From NCBI GenBank assembly GCA_903895005.1, contig CAITSH010000441.1, positions 1 through 26,796 on the forward strand: a stretch of 26,796 nt of DNA, written 5' to 3'. How positions within the stretch are numbered: the stretch's first letter is position 1; each line of letters opens with the position of its first letter. Below the pieces are notes generated by a model. It did not search any database and was not told the origin of the DNA. It worked only from the letters and a program-made list of their open reading frames with translations. The stretch comes from an uncultured Pseudomonadota bacterium (GTDB taxonomy: Bacteria > Pseudomonadota > Gammaproteobacteria > Burkholderiales > SG8-39). This document shows positions 19,028 through 26,796 of the stretch, one piece after another. Position numbers and translations under genes: made by a program.

Positions 19028-19705
19028 TTACCGTCTTGATTTATCGCCAAGCTCTTGTCGAAGGGACAGCAGGCGTTCCGGCGTTCCGATATCGCGCCAG
19101 CGGCCTTTGTAATGTTCCGCGCTGACGCGTTCGTCGACCATCGCTGCGCGAAGAATAGGTGCCAGCTTCGCTTTTTGGCCTGGGATAATGTTGCGAAACA
19201 GTTCGGCGCGATAGATGCCGATGCCGCTAAACGTCAGCGATGGCGTGCCTTCTTGGCGTGCCTTGCCGTCCGAAAGGCGAAAATCGCCGGCAGGATGTTC
19301 GGTGGGATTGTTAACGAGAACGAGGTGGGCCAGATCTTCCGCCGCGAGGGACGACCGGATGGAGGCAAAGTCGAAATCACACCAGATATCGCCGTTCACC
19401 ACGAGAAAACTGTCGCCGAGTAAGCTCAGGGCATTGGCAATGCCTCCAGCCGTTTCGAGCGCTTCGACCTCTGCCGAGTACCGGATTCGGATACCAAGCC
19501 CTGCGCCATCGCCAAGCGCGTTTTCAATCATGATGCCCAGATGGGCATGGTTGATCACCACATCCTCGAAGCCTGCTGCTGCGAGCCTAGACAAGTGCCA
19601 GCCCACCAGCGTTTTCCCACCCGCTTCAAGAAGCGGCTTCGGCAAATCATCGGTAAGCGGACGCATGCGCTCACCGCGACCCGCGGCGAGGATCATCGCC
19701 TTCAT
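19028..19705 (-). CDS. murU: N-acetylmuramate alpha-1-phosphate uridylyltransferase
   Basis: MurU makes UDP-MurNAc from MurNAc-1-phosphate and UTP in the cell-wall recycling shortcut described in Pseudomonas putida. The 225-residue protein has the nucleotidyltransferase signature MILAAGRGERMRPLTDDLPK at the N-terminus, the metal-binding NGDIWCDFD region, and a short C-terminal end typical of the small MurU type rather than GlmU. Its ATG overlaps the amgK stop by one base, and the AmgK kinase provides its substrate. Without that neighbour, a generic sugar-1-phosphate nucleotidyltransferase label would apply. Confidence 0.9.
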   Translation of the reverse strand: MKAMILAAGRGERMRPLTDDLPKPLLEAGGKTLVGWHLSRLAAAGFEDVVINHAHLGIMIENALGDGAGLGIRIRYSAEVEALETAGGIANALSLLGDSFLVVNGDIWCDFDFASIRSSLAAEDLAHLVLVNNPTEHPAGDFRLSDGKARQEGTPSLTFSGIGIYRAELFRNIIPGQKAKLAPILRAAMVDERVSAEHYKGRWRDIGTPERLLSLRQELGDKSRR

Positions 19706-20745
19706 TAGAAGGTGTAACCGGACTTGGCAGCCACGTTCTCGAGGTCGTCGAAAAGCATGAGCAGGGGTTTGAGTTTTGCGTACCGGTATGCAACGCTCCG
19801 GACATATTGGGAGAAACGCGGCGTGTCCGAGAGGTAATCAGGCTTACCGTCGCGGTAGTTGAGACGGGCGAAAATTCCCATGACTTTCAGGTGGCGTTGC
19901 AGACCCATCCACTCGCATTCACTGTAAAACTCACCGAAATCGGCGCGTACAGGCAGACCGGCCTTCTTGGCCTTTTGCCAGTAGCGGACTGTCCAGTCAA
20001 GAACGCGTTCCTCGGGCCAGGATAAAAATGCGTCTTTGAAAAGCGAAGCGACGTCATAGCTTATGGGCCCGTAAACGGCGTCCTGAAAATCCAGTATCCC
20101 GGGATTAGGTTCGCTAAGCATGAGGTTTCTGGGCATGAAATCGCGATGGACGTAGACTTGAGGCTGCGCGAGATTGCTGCGAACGATCAGGTCGAACGCG
20201 TTGTAGAGCACCTGGCGCTGTGTCTCGCTGAGCTTTACGCCGAGATGTCGACTGATGTACCAGTCCGGGAAAAGCGCCAGCTCGCGCCTGAGCAATGTGT
20301 GGTCGTAGGAGGGTAGGACGGCGGGCTTACTGGCGAGTTGCCACTGCACCAGTGAATCCAGAGCATCACCAAATAGCGCGTTGGCGTTGTGTTCGTTAAT
20401 TGCGGCAAGGTAAGTTGTGTTTCCAAGGTCGGATAGCAGCAGGAATCCCTGGTCCACGTCCTGCGCAATGACGCGGGGGGCGTTGAGCCCTGCCGCAGTC
20501 AGCAGCCCGGCGATGCGCACGAAGGGCCGGCAGTCCTCCTGCGGAGGTGGCGCATCCATGACGATGACGCTGGGTCGTCCGTCGGTAAAACTGAGGCGGA
20601 AATAGCGGCGAAAACTCGCATCGGCGGAGGCTGGGGCTATGCTGAATGACCCAATCTGGAAGTGAGACTCCAGCCATGCTCCGAGCTGCAGGGAACGGTC
20701 CAATTGTTTTATTGCCTTATGCCCCGAATTATGCGATTTTAGCAC
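19705..20745 (-). CDS. amgK: N-acetylmuramate/N-acetylglucosamine kinase AmgK
   Basis: AmgK is an APH-fold sugar kinase that phosphorylates MurNAc (and GlcNAc) at C1 in peptidoglycan recycling. The 346-residue product has ASADASFRRYFR at about 39-50, VMDAPPPQEDCRPF, GFLLLSDLG, the catalytic-loop segment VHRDFMPRNLML and the metal-binding ILDFQDAVYGP. The GTG at 20743-20745 is the longest reading. It lies within a TGCTAAAAT promoter-like element, so the TTG at 20701-20703 (14 codons shorter) may be the true start. It is divergent from lptD, the same neighbourhood as in Pseudomonas. Confidence 0.9.
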   Translation of the reverse strand: MLKSHNSGHKAIKQLDRSLQLGAWLESHFQIGSFSIAPASADASFRRYFRLSFTDGRPSVIVMDAPPPQEDCRPFVRIAGLLTAAGLNAPRVIAQDVDQGFLLLSDLGNTTYLAAINEHNANALFGDALDSLVQWQLASKPAVLPSYDHTLLRRELALFPDWYISRHLGVKLSETQRQVLYNAFDLIVRSNLAQPQVYVHRDFMPRNLMLSEPNPGILDFQDAVYGPISYDVASLFKDAFLSWPEERVLDWTVRYWQKAKKAGLPVRADFGEFYSECEWMGLQRHLKVMGIFARLNYRDGKPDYLSDTPRFSQYVRSVAYRYAKLKPLLMLFDDLENVAAKSGYTF

Positions 20746-20861
20746 TCAAAATAAGAGGCATAATGCAGGTCTGATTCGCGCTTTTTTAATCAGTCCTCCC
20801 ACACGTCGTTCCGCCAACGCTGCGATTTTGCCAAACAGGGCCAGCTTTTTACTTTTCCCCC
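20704..20861. promoter_or_regulatory. Divergent amgK-lptD control region
   Basis: The region between amgK and lptD is AT-rich. On the - strand TGCTAAAAT (20744-20736) is an extended -10 candidate for amgK. On the + strand CATAAT at 20759-20764 is a -10 candidate for lptD without a good -35 box. ATTATGC at 20728-20734 and GCATAAT at 20758-20764 form a seven-base inverted repeat with centres 30 bp apart, bracketing the amgK -10 box. No ribosome site is evident before the lptD ATG. Confidence 0.4.
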
Positions 20862-23177
20862 ATGCTGCATTCGCGTCTTGTTGCTCTGATCTCGCTTTCG
20901 GTATACGTCGGACTGATGTTTCCGGCTGCCGCGCAGGCGCAGGGGCTCGGGCTGAAGCTGCAGCGATCTATGCAAGGGCCTCCCAAGGGCGGGGCCTTTG
21001 ACCTGCCGGTTTTTATTTCCAGTGAACGGCTCGAAGGAATCGCCGGACAGGAGATGCGTGCCTCAGGCGACGCGGAACTGCGCAAGGGCACTACATCTAT
21101 AGTCGCCGACAGGCTAAAGTACGCGGCCGAAACTGAAGATATTGAAGCTCTGGGGAGTGTCCGCCTTGTTCGCGACGGCGATGTCATCACAGGCCCGTCG
21201 CTTCGCTACAAGATGGACCAGGGGCAGGGTGTGTTTGACAATCCTACCTATGTTCTCGCGCCGCGCCTCAAAGCGGGGGCGCTGCCCACAGAGGGGCACG
21301 GCTCGGCAAGCCTAATCGAATTGTTGGGTGACGAAAATTACCGGATGACCGATGGCACGTTCTCGACCTGCAAGCCGGGGAACGAAGACTGGTATGTCAA
21401 GTTCGGGCAACTCGATATGGATTATGGCCGTAGCGTTGGTGCGGCCCGTTCTGCGCAGATAGTTTTCATGGGCATGCCTATACTCGCGGCGCCCTGGCTG
21501 GAGTTCTCACTCAATAATCAGCGCAAGTCCGGGTTTTTGGCGCCCATCTACGGCACGTCGGGTAAAGGAGGCGCGGAAATTTCCCTGCCTTACTACTGGA
21601 ATATTGCGCCCAACCGGGATGCCACGATCACGCCGCGAGCGATGGCCAAGCGTGGTTTGCAAATTGGTACCGAGTTTCGTTACCTTGAGCCGAAGTATAG
21701 AGGAACCGTCCAGTACGACATTTTGCCGGACGACAAGGCTGCAAACCGGACGCGTTATTCGTTTAGCGCCCAACATACCTTTGCTCAATGGGATTTTTCC
21801 GGAGGGTGGATTCTCAACTCAGTATCAGACGATAACTATTTTCGTGAGTTGGGTTCATCGATAGGCGTGACCTCACAGACCAACCTGAACCGGGAGGTTT
21901 ACGTTTCGCGCGGCGGATCCTGGCTCGGGGACGGGGCCTGGAGCATGACGGGAAGGGTGCAGCGGTTTCAGACCTTGCAGGACCCATTGTCTCCGGTCGC
22001 CATCCCGTACGGCCGTCTCCCGCAGATCAGCCTGGGTGCGTCCAAACAGGTCGTAGGCGGCACCGACTTCAGCCTGGCGGGTGAGTACGTTGATTTTTCG
22101 CATCCAACCCAGGTGATTGGCAAGCGTGTGTTCGCCTATCCGTCGATCAGTCTGCCTCTCGTTTCCCCGGGTGCGTACCTGACGCCGAAGATTGGCTACA
22201 ACTGGACGCGTTATGCACTGGAACGCAATACCCTGGGGCCCGAAAACTCCATTTCTCGTGGAGTGCCGACCTTCACCTTGGATAGCGGGCTGACTTTTGA
22301 CCGTCCGACGAGTTTTCGTGGCCAGGAGTTGGTGCAGACGCTCGAGCCGCGGCTTTACTACGTCAACATCCCCGCCAGGAACCAGAACAACATTCCAATT
22401 TTCGACACCGGCGTAGCCGATTTGAATTACGCACAGATTTTTTCCGAGAACAGCTTTTCGGGAAGAGACAGGCTTAACGATGCGAACCAGGTCACAGCGG
22501 CTCTGACGACACGCTTTTTGCAATCCAGCGGGCAGGAATTGGCCAGGGCAACGGTAGCGCAACGGTTTTACTTCAAGGATCAGGAAGTGACGCTAAACCC
22601 TTCAGACACCCCCCGGACCTTCCGATCGTCAGATTGGTTGGCGGCGGTTTCGGGGAAAATCACGTCGCAATGGTCGGCCGATTCAGCGCTCCAATATAGT
22701 TCCAGTCGCGACAGGATTGAGCGTTTGAGTTTTGGCACGCGGTTTCAACCCGAAGTGCAGAAAGTGATCAATCTGGGGTATCGCTTTACGCGAGACTCTA
22801 TCAAGCAGATCGACGCGTCGGGTCAGTGGCCCTTGGGCGGCGGATGGTATGCCGTCGGAAGGACCAATTACTCGATTCCGGACGGGAAAATCGTGGAAGG
22901 TCTTGCGGGGCTTGAATACAACGGCGGTTGCTGGATCGTCAGGGTCGTCGGGCAGCGCTTCGCCACTGCCATCGGTGCGGCCAACACCAGCATTTTTGTA
23001 CAGCTTGAATTGAACGGTCTCGCTAGCATCGGGGCCAACCCGCTGGAGACGCTCAAACGGAATATTTCCGGCTACACACAACTGAACACGCCCGTGGCGG
23101 TGCCGGGATCCATTCCGGGTTCGAATTTGGGGTCTATCCCGGGGGCTTTGGATGTCGCGCGCCCGGTTAGTTATTGA
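20862..23177 (+). CDS. lptD: LPS-assembly protein LptD (outer-membrane LPS translocon)
   Basis: LptD with the lipoprotein LptE inserts lipopolysaccharide into the outer leaflet of the outer membrane. The 771-residue precursor has a signal peptide (about 1-26, cleavage near AQA-QG), a periplasmic OstA/LptA-like jellyroll (about 50-190) and a large beta-barrel domain. It has only two cysteines, Cys170 (FSTCKPG) and Cys690 (YNGGCW), corresponding to one of the two interdomain disulfides of E. coli. After the usual GYTQLN ending there is an extra tail of about 29 residues containing PGSIPG-type repeats. The surA gene, for the chaperone that assists outer-membrane proteins, starts 9 bp later. Confidence 0.96.
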   Translation: MLHSRLVALISLSVYVGLMFPAAAQAQGLGLKLQRSMQGPPKGGAFDLPVFISSERLEGIAGQEMRASGDAELRKGTTSIVADRLKYAAETEDIEALGSVRLVRDGDVITGPSLRYKMDQGQGVFDNPTYVLAPRLKAGALPTEGHGSASLIELLGDENYRMTDGTFSTCKPGNEDWYVKFGQLDMDYGRSVGAARSAQIVFMGMPILAAPWLEFSLNNQRKSGFLAPIYGTSGKGGAEISLPYYWNIAPNRDATITPRAMAKRGLQIGTEFRYLEPKYRGTVQYDILPDDKAANRTRYSFSAQHTFAQWDFSGGWILNSVSDDNYFRELGSSIGVTSQTNLNREVYVSRGGSWLGDGAWSMTGRVQRFQTLQDPLSPVAIPYGRLPQISLGASKQVVGGTDFSLAGEYVDFSHPTQVIGKRVFAYPSISLPLVSPGAYLTPKIGYNWTRYALERNTLGPENSISRGVPTFTLDSGLTFDRPTSFRGQELVQTLEPRLYYVNIPARNQNNIPIFDTGVADLNYAQIFSENSFSGRDRLNDANQVTAALTTRFLQSSGQELARATVAQRFYFKDQEVTLNPSDTPRTFRSSDWLAAVSGKITSQWSADSALQYSSSRDRIERLSFGTRFQPEVQKVINLGYRFTRDSIKQIDASGQWPLGGGWYAVGRTNYSIPDGKIVEGLAGLEYNGGCWIVRVVGQRFATAIGAANTSIFVQLELNGLASIGANPLETLKRNISGYTQLNTPVAVPGSIPGSNLGSIPGALDVARPVSY

Positions 23178-23186
23178 AATGAAGAA

Positions 23187-24509
23187 ATGAAAAAACTGCT
23201 GATCCTGACCCTCTTTTTGGGATGCGGTTCCGCCGCGGCGCAGACGCCCCGGCCTATCTCACGAATTCAACTGGTTGACCGTATTGTGGCCGTCGTCAAT
23301 AACGAAGTCATCACCCAGTACGAGCTCAGTGCGAGGATCCGGCAGATCCAGGCAACCCTCAAACAACAGGGGACGCCACTCCCCCCGGAGGGGGTCCTGG
23401 ACAAGCAGGTGCTTGAGCGCCTTATAGTTGACTATGTCCAGTTGCAACTCGCGCGAGAAACGGCATTGCGGGTAGACGACTTGCAACTGGATCGCGCGAT
23501 CGAACGCATAGCACAGGAAAGTCGCATGTCCATCGCCCAATTCCGGCGGGAGCTGGAAAAGGATGGCGTGGCTTTTTCGAAATTCCGGGAGGATGTGAGA
23601 ACCGAAATCATCCTAGCCCGGTTGCGCGAGCGCGAAGTGGAGAGCAAGATCATCGTCAGTGAGGGCGAGATCGATATCTTCCTGGCTGAGCAGGAGCAGG
23701 GTGGCGGCAAGGACGCATCGTCCGAGTACAACATCAGCCACATCCTGGTGAGATTGCCCGAGCAGGCGACTCCCGAGCAGATCGAGCGTCAGCGCGTCCG
23801 CGTGGAAACGGCGTTGCAGCAATTGCGCGGCGGCGGCGATTTCGGGCAGGTTGCCGCGACATTCTCCGATGCCCCCGACGCGTTGCAGGGCGGGCAGATG
23901 GGATGGCGGGCACAGGACCGGTTACCCGAACTCTTTACCGAGCCGCTGTCCAGAATGCAGGTTGGCGAACTTAGTCCAGTACTGCGAAGCCCGGCGGGTT
24001 TTCATGTTCTTAAATTGGTTGGAAAGCGCGGTAGCGCGGGGGCGGCCACAGTGTCGCTTGCGCCGGTAAATCAGACGAACGCTCGGCACATCCTCATCAA
24101 GACCAACGAAGTTGTTTCCGAGGACGACGCTAGGCGGAAAATCACCAACTTGCGCGAGAGGATTGTTTCCGGGGCGGATTTCGCCGAAATTGCAAAGCTC
24201 AATTCAGAGGACGGCTCTGCCTCCAGGGGCGGGGATCTTGGCTGGTTATATCCCGGCGATACTGTGCCGGAGTTTGAGCGTGCGATGGATGAGTTGGGGC
24301 TCAAGAAGGTCAGTGTTCCGATCCGTTCGCCGTTCGGCTGGCACTTAATCGAAGTGCTTGAGCGGCGCAAGGCGGACATGTCAACTGAAAGGAAGCGTGC
24401 CGAGGCAAGACGGGTCTTGCGGGACCGGAAATCGGACGAATCATTTCAGGAATGGGTCCGCCAGCTGCGGGATCGCGCTTACGTGGAATACCGTTTGGAA
24501 GACAAGTGA
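23187..24509 (+). CDS. surA: Periplasmic chaperone / peptidyl-prolyl isomerase SurA
   Basis: SurA escorts unfolded outer-membrane proteins, LptD included, through the periplasm. The 440-residue precursor starts with a signal peptide (MKKLLILTLFLGCGSAAAQ). A helical chaperone domain (about 25-175) beginning RIVAVVNNEVIT comes next. Two parvulin domains follow: the first with ISHILVRL at 183-190 and GGQMGW, the second with ARHILIK near 295 and GGDLGWLYPGD. A short C-terminal helix completes the chaperone module. The order lptD-surA-pdxA-rsmA is classic for gamma- and betaproteobacteria. The stop overlaps possible GTG starts of pdxA. Confidence 0.96.
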   Translation: MKKLLILTLFLGCGSAAAQTPRPISRIQLVDRIVAVVNNEVITQYELSARIRQIQATLKQQGTPLPPEGVLDKQVLERLIVDYVQLQLARETALRVDDLQLDRAIERIAQESRMSIAQFRRELEKDGVAFSKFREDVRTEIILARLREREVESKIIVSEGEIDIFLAEQEQGGGKDASSEYNISHILVRLPEQATPEQIERQRVRVETALQQLRGGGDFGQVAATFSDAPDALQGGQMGWRAQDRLPELFTEPLSRMQVGELSPVLRSPAGFHVLKLVGKRGSAGAATVSLAPVNQTNARHILIKTNEVVSEDDARRKITNLRERIVSGADFAEIAKLNSEDGSASRGGDLGWLYPGDTVPEFERAMDELGLKKVSVPIRSPFGWHLIEVLERRKADMSTERKRAEARRVLRDRKSDESFQEWVRQLRDRAYVEYRLEDK

Positions 24510-24523
24510 GACCCGTGCCCGCT

Positions 24524-25528
24524 ATGGTGCGAAAGTCCACCGTCGTGGATTTGCCTCTCATTGCGATAACATCCGGCGAGCCTGCCGGAATTGGTCCGGA
24601 AATCTGTCTGGCCCTGGCTGGGCGGAATCTTGGTGCCCGCTTGGTGGTATTCGGCGATCGCACGCTACTCGCCGGTAGAGCGGATCAGCTCGGCCTCGAA
24701 GTAAATCTGACCGATTTTGATCGCGCGCGAACCCCGATTGCCGGAGATCTGGAAGTATTCCACATTCCGCTGGTCGTGCCTTGCGTTGCCGGCAGCCTTG
24801 ATGTGAGGAACAGTGCCTACGTTATGGAATTGCTCCGGCAGGGTATGAATGCCTGCCGCGAAGGCCGATTTAGTGCGTTAGTCACGGCACCGGTGCACAA
24901 GGCGGTCATCAATGACGCCGGCTTTCCCTTCACCGGCCACACTGAATTTTTTGCCGACGCGTCTGAAGCCAGCGTTGTGATGATGCTTGTAGGCGGCGGC
25001 TTACGGGTCGCATTGGCCACCACACATCTTGCAGTCAGCAACGTTTCCGCGGCAATCACAGTAGAAGGGCTGACAAGAACGCTGCGGGTTTTATCCGCAG
25101 ACCTGGTCAAACGTTTCGGCCTCGCGCGGCCGCGTATCCTGGTCGCGGGTCTGAATCCCCATGGCGGCGAGGGGGGGCATTTTGGTCGCGAGGAAATCGA
25201 TGTCATCAGCCCCGTCTTGTCGGCTCTGCGGGGCGAGGGACTAGACTTGGTCGGCCCCTTGCCGGCGGATACGCTGTTTACGCCGGCTATTTTGCGTGAT
25301 GGGGATTGCGTTCTTGCCATGTTTCACGACCAGGGATTGCCAGTGTTGAAATACGCAAGCTTTGGTGGTGGTGTGAATGTCACCATGGGTCTGCCGTTCA
25401 TCAGAACATCGGTCGACCACGGTACGGCACTGGATCTTGCGGCAAGGGGGGGCGCTGATTCGGGCAGTCTCGTCGCTGCCGTAGAACTGGCAGTCGAGAT
25501 GGTCGGGCAGAGTACGGGTGCGCATTAG
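24524..25528 (+). CDS. pdxA: 4-hydroxythreonine-4-phosphate dehydrogenase PdxA
   Basis: PdxA oxidises 4-phosphohydroxy-threonine with NAD in pyridoxal phosphate synthesis by the DXP-dependent route. From ATG 24524 the product is 334 residues, close to the E. coli length. It shows the N-terminal ITSGEPAGIGPE, TAPVHKAVI, and metal-ligand histidines in GHTEFFAD and MFHDQGLPVLKY. GLNPHGGEGGHFG lies between these two metal sites. GTG codons at 24506 and 24515 are alternative starts. The first overlaps the surA stop as GTGA and has GGAAGA upstream, so a 340-residue product is possible. A still longer in-frame reading from 24452 overlaps surA and is not credible. Confidence 0.93.
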   Translation: MVRKSTVVDLPLIAITSGEPAGIGPEICLALAGRNLGARLVVFGDRTLLAGRADQLGLEVNLTDFDRARTPIAGDLEVFHIPLVVPCVAGSLDVRNSAYVMELLRQGMNACREGRFSALVTAPVHKAVINDAGFPFTGHTEFFADASEASVVMMLVGGGLRVALATTHLAVSNVSAAITVEGLTRTLRVLSADLVKRFGLARPRILVAGLNPHGGEGGHFGREEIDVISPVLSALRGEGLDLVGPLPADTLFTPAILRDGDCVLAMFHDQGLPVLKYASFGGGVNVTMGLPFIRTSVDHGTALDLAARGGADSGSLVAAVELAVEMVGQSTGAH

Positions 25529-25603
25529 TCGGTTACCGTTGCGTTCGGGGCGCATCGCACGTGCTGATTGGCCCGTCGACGTGCATTGCACCTTGCAGAC
25601 CCA

Positions 25604-26371
25604 ATGAAGCACGTTCCTAGAAAACGCTTTGGTCAGCACTTCCTGACCGATAGGCGCGTCATTTCCGATATTGTCGCCGCCGTTTCAGTCCGACCGGGAG
25701 ACAATGTGGCCGAAATTGGACCTGGCGAGGGCGCGCTGACCGAGCTTCTGGCGCAGCAGGTGACGCCGTTGCACGTTATCGAAATTGATCGGGATCTTGC
25801 TGCCGCGATGCGGACGCGTTTTTCGCCAGGACACGTTATCGTTCACGAGGCGGATGCGCTTGAATTCGATTATTCCCTGCTGCCTTCGCCGCTACGCCTT
25901 GTCGGGAACCTTCCCTACAACATCTCAACGCCACTCCTCTTTCGTCTTCTCGATTTTTCCGACCGCTTCAGGGACATGACTTTCATGTTGCAAAAGGAGG
26001 TGGTGGAGCGCATGGTCGCGGCTCCATCAGGACCGGAGTATGGACGCCTCTCGGTGATGTTGCAGTACCGCTACGAGATGGACATGCTGTTGGAAGTGCC
26101 GCCCGAATCATTCAGGCCGCCGCCCAAGGTCGATTCGGCGGTTGTGCGTCTGAGACCGCATCCGATCAAAAACCTGACTGCGTGCGATCCGGCTCACCTC
26201 GCAAAAGTCGTGACCACGGCGTTTACCCAGCGGCGGAAGACCCTGAGAAACGCGCTACGGCTGTTGATTGACGAGCCATCCCTGCGGGAACTCGGTATCG
26301 ATCCGGAGTTGCGTCCTGAGAATCTAACAGTCGCGGACTATGTGGCCATTAGTAATTGGTTGCTTCGCTGA
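25604..26371 (+). CDS. rsmA: 16S rRNA dimethyladenosine transferase RsmA/KsgA
   Basis: RsmA dimethylates two adjacent adenosines in the 3'-terminal hairpin of 16S rRNA, a late step in small-subunit assembly. From ATG 25604 the product is 255 residues, starting MKHVPRKRFGQHFL, the family's usual N-terminus. An in-frame extension of 12 codons upstream does not look like the family. The SAM loop EIGPGEG is at 37-43 and the catalytic NLPYNIS at 102-108. FTQRRKTLRNAL lies in the C-terminal helical domain. It follows pdxA by 75 bp. Confidence 0.96.
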   Translation: MKHVPRKRFGQHFLTDRRVISDIVAAVSVRPGDNVAEIGPGEGALTELLAQQVTPLHVIEIDRDLAAAMRTRFSPGHVIVHEADALEFDYSLLPSPLRLVGNLPYNISTPLLFRLLDFSDRFRDMTFMLQKEVVERMVAAPSGPEYGRLSVMLQYRYEMDMLLEVPPESFRPPPKVDSAVVRLRPHPIKNLTACDPAHLAKVVTTAFTQRRKTLRNALRLLIDEPSLRELGIDPELRPENLTVADYVAISNWLLR

Positions 26372-26395
26372 AACATGGCGGCAGGCGCTAATTCG

Positions 26396-26424
26396 TTCAC
26401 AAGTGTTTGCGGTGCTGGCACAAT
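26396..26424 (+). promoter_or_regulatory. Candidate sigma-70 promoter for the last gene
   Basis: TTCACA (26396-26401) and CACAAT (26419-26424) are separated by exactly 17 bp, with five of six and four of six matches to consensus. Transcription would start about 30 bases before the TTG at 26461 and keep its GGAGG ribosome site. The element lies between rsmA and the next gene, so that gene may have its own promoter. Confidence 0.4.
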
Positions 26425-26460
26425 GTGGATATTGGGCCGAAGATTACCGTGGAGGCGAAA

Positions 26461-26796
26461 TTGGGTCTGCTAGATGATCTGAAAAAACAGGCTGCGCAAG
26501 TCCAGACGCAGCAAACTTCGCAGAAAAAACTGCGCGATGAACATCTGCGGGCCGTCGAGTCTTCGATGCAGCGTGCTTTCGCCTATTTGAGTGATTTGCT
26601 CAGGCAGTTGGCCGTGATAAAACCTGGCAACGCACTCGCGTATTCGGTGCCCGGCGTTGGGGAGTTAAAGGACCTCGTTTTCTCCGAATCGTTTATCGAT
26701 TTCCGCCGGAAACGAATCAATGATCGTGAGTTTCTTGAGAGGGTTGATTTCTACATCAAGTGGACGGGGGCGCGAAATCTCGCGTTTGAGCGCGAC
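26461..26796 (+). CDS. Protein of unknown function, N-terminal part (truncated by window end)
   Basis: The frame is open from TTG 26461 to the window end (112 codons) and continues beyond it. GGAGG at 26451-26455 with a five-base gap supports the TTG start over an in-frame GTG at 26449. The product begins MGLLDDLKKQAAQ and is Gln/Lys-rich and helical, possibly coiled coil, in residues 1-45. A folded segment with KPGNALAYSVPGVGELKDL and aromatic, charged residues (VDFYIKWTGARN) follows. There is no signal peptide or membrane helix. I do not recognise the family, and its regular codon use suggests a resident gene. Confidence 0.75.
   Translation, partial: MGLLDDLKKQAAQVQTQQTSQKKLRDEHLRAVESSMQRAFAYLSDLLRQLAVIKPGNALAYSVPGVGELKDLVFSESFIDFRRKRINDREFLERVDFYIKWTGARNLAFERD

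Noticed and set aside
21873..22562. - strand open frame of 229 codons opposite lptD
   Set aside because: It is antisense to the LptD barrel, which has clear family sequence, and its product resembles no protein.
23217..23228. Possible lipoprotein cysteine in the SurA signal sequence (FLGC)
   Set aside because: The residues before the cysteine do not fit a lipobox well, and a normal signal peptidase I site (AAAQ) follows a few residues later.

Overview
The window looks like ordinary core chromosome of a betaproteobacterium. By eye the GC content is moderately high. The gene orders prfA-prmC-grxD, algZ-algR-hemC-hemD-hemX-hemY, dusB-fis-purH-purD and amgK-murU next to lptD-surA-pdxA-rsmA are typical of that class, perhaps Nitrosomonadales-like. 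No gene here fixes the genus. I see no rRNA, tRNA, CRISPR array, transposase, integrase or phage gene.

Layout. Positions 1-1365 (+) hold the tail of release factor 1, its methylase PrmC and a CGFS monothiol glutaredoxin. Positions 1388-4090 (-) hold argH directly abutting a Ser/Thr kinase with a C-terminal CRP-like cyclic-nucleotide domain. Positions 4173-6049 (+) encode an AlgZ/AlgR-type LytS/LytTR two-component system. Positions 6050-7260 form the least explained stretch: 367 bp of non-coding DNA with a strong inverted repeat, one small orphan ORF, and a reverse-strand exported thioredoxin-like protein. Positions 7278-11276 (+) are the heme cluster hemC-hemD-hemX-hemY.

Positions 11306-16407 (-) form a tight run transcribed as dusB-fis-purH-purD-hemF. 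Positions 16546-20745 (-) read amgK-murU-pepP-ubiH: cell-wall sugar recycling, aminopeptidase P and ubiquinone synthesis. Positions 20862-26371 (+) read lptD-surA-pdxA-rsmA: outer-membrane assembly, vitamin B6 synthesis and 16S rRNA dimethylation. A truncated gene of unknown function begins at 26461.

Functional links. HemC and HemD make uroporphyrinogen III, and HemF acts later in the same pathway from the convergent operon. SurA is the periplasmic chaperone that helps LptD fold. AmgK and MurU together return MurNAc to UDP-MurNAc. No clearly new multi-gene system is visible. The most interesting items are the kinase/CRP-domain fusion coupled to argH, the 6.05-7.26 kb block between algR and hemC, the two-cysteine LptD with its repetitive tail, and the inverted repeat between amgK and lptD.
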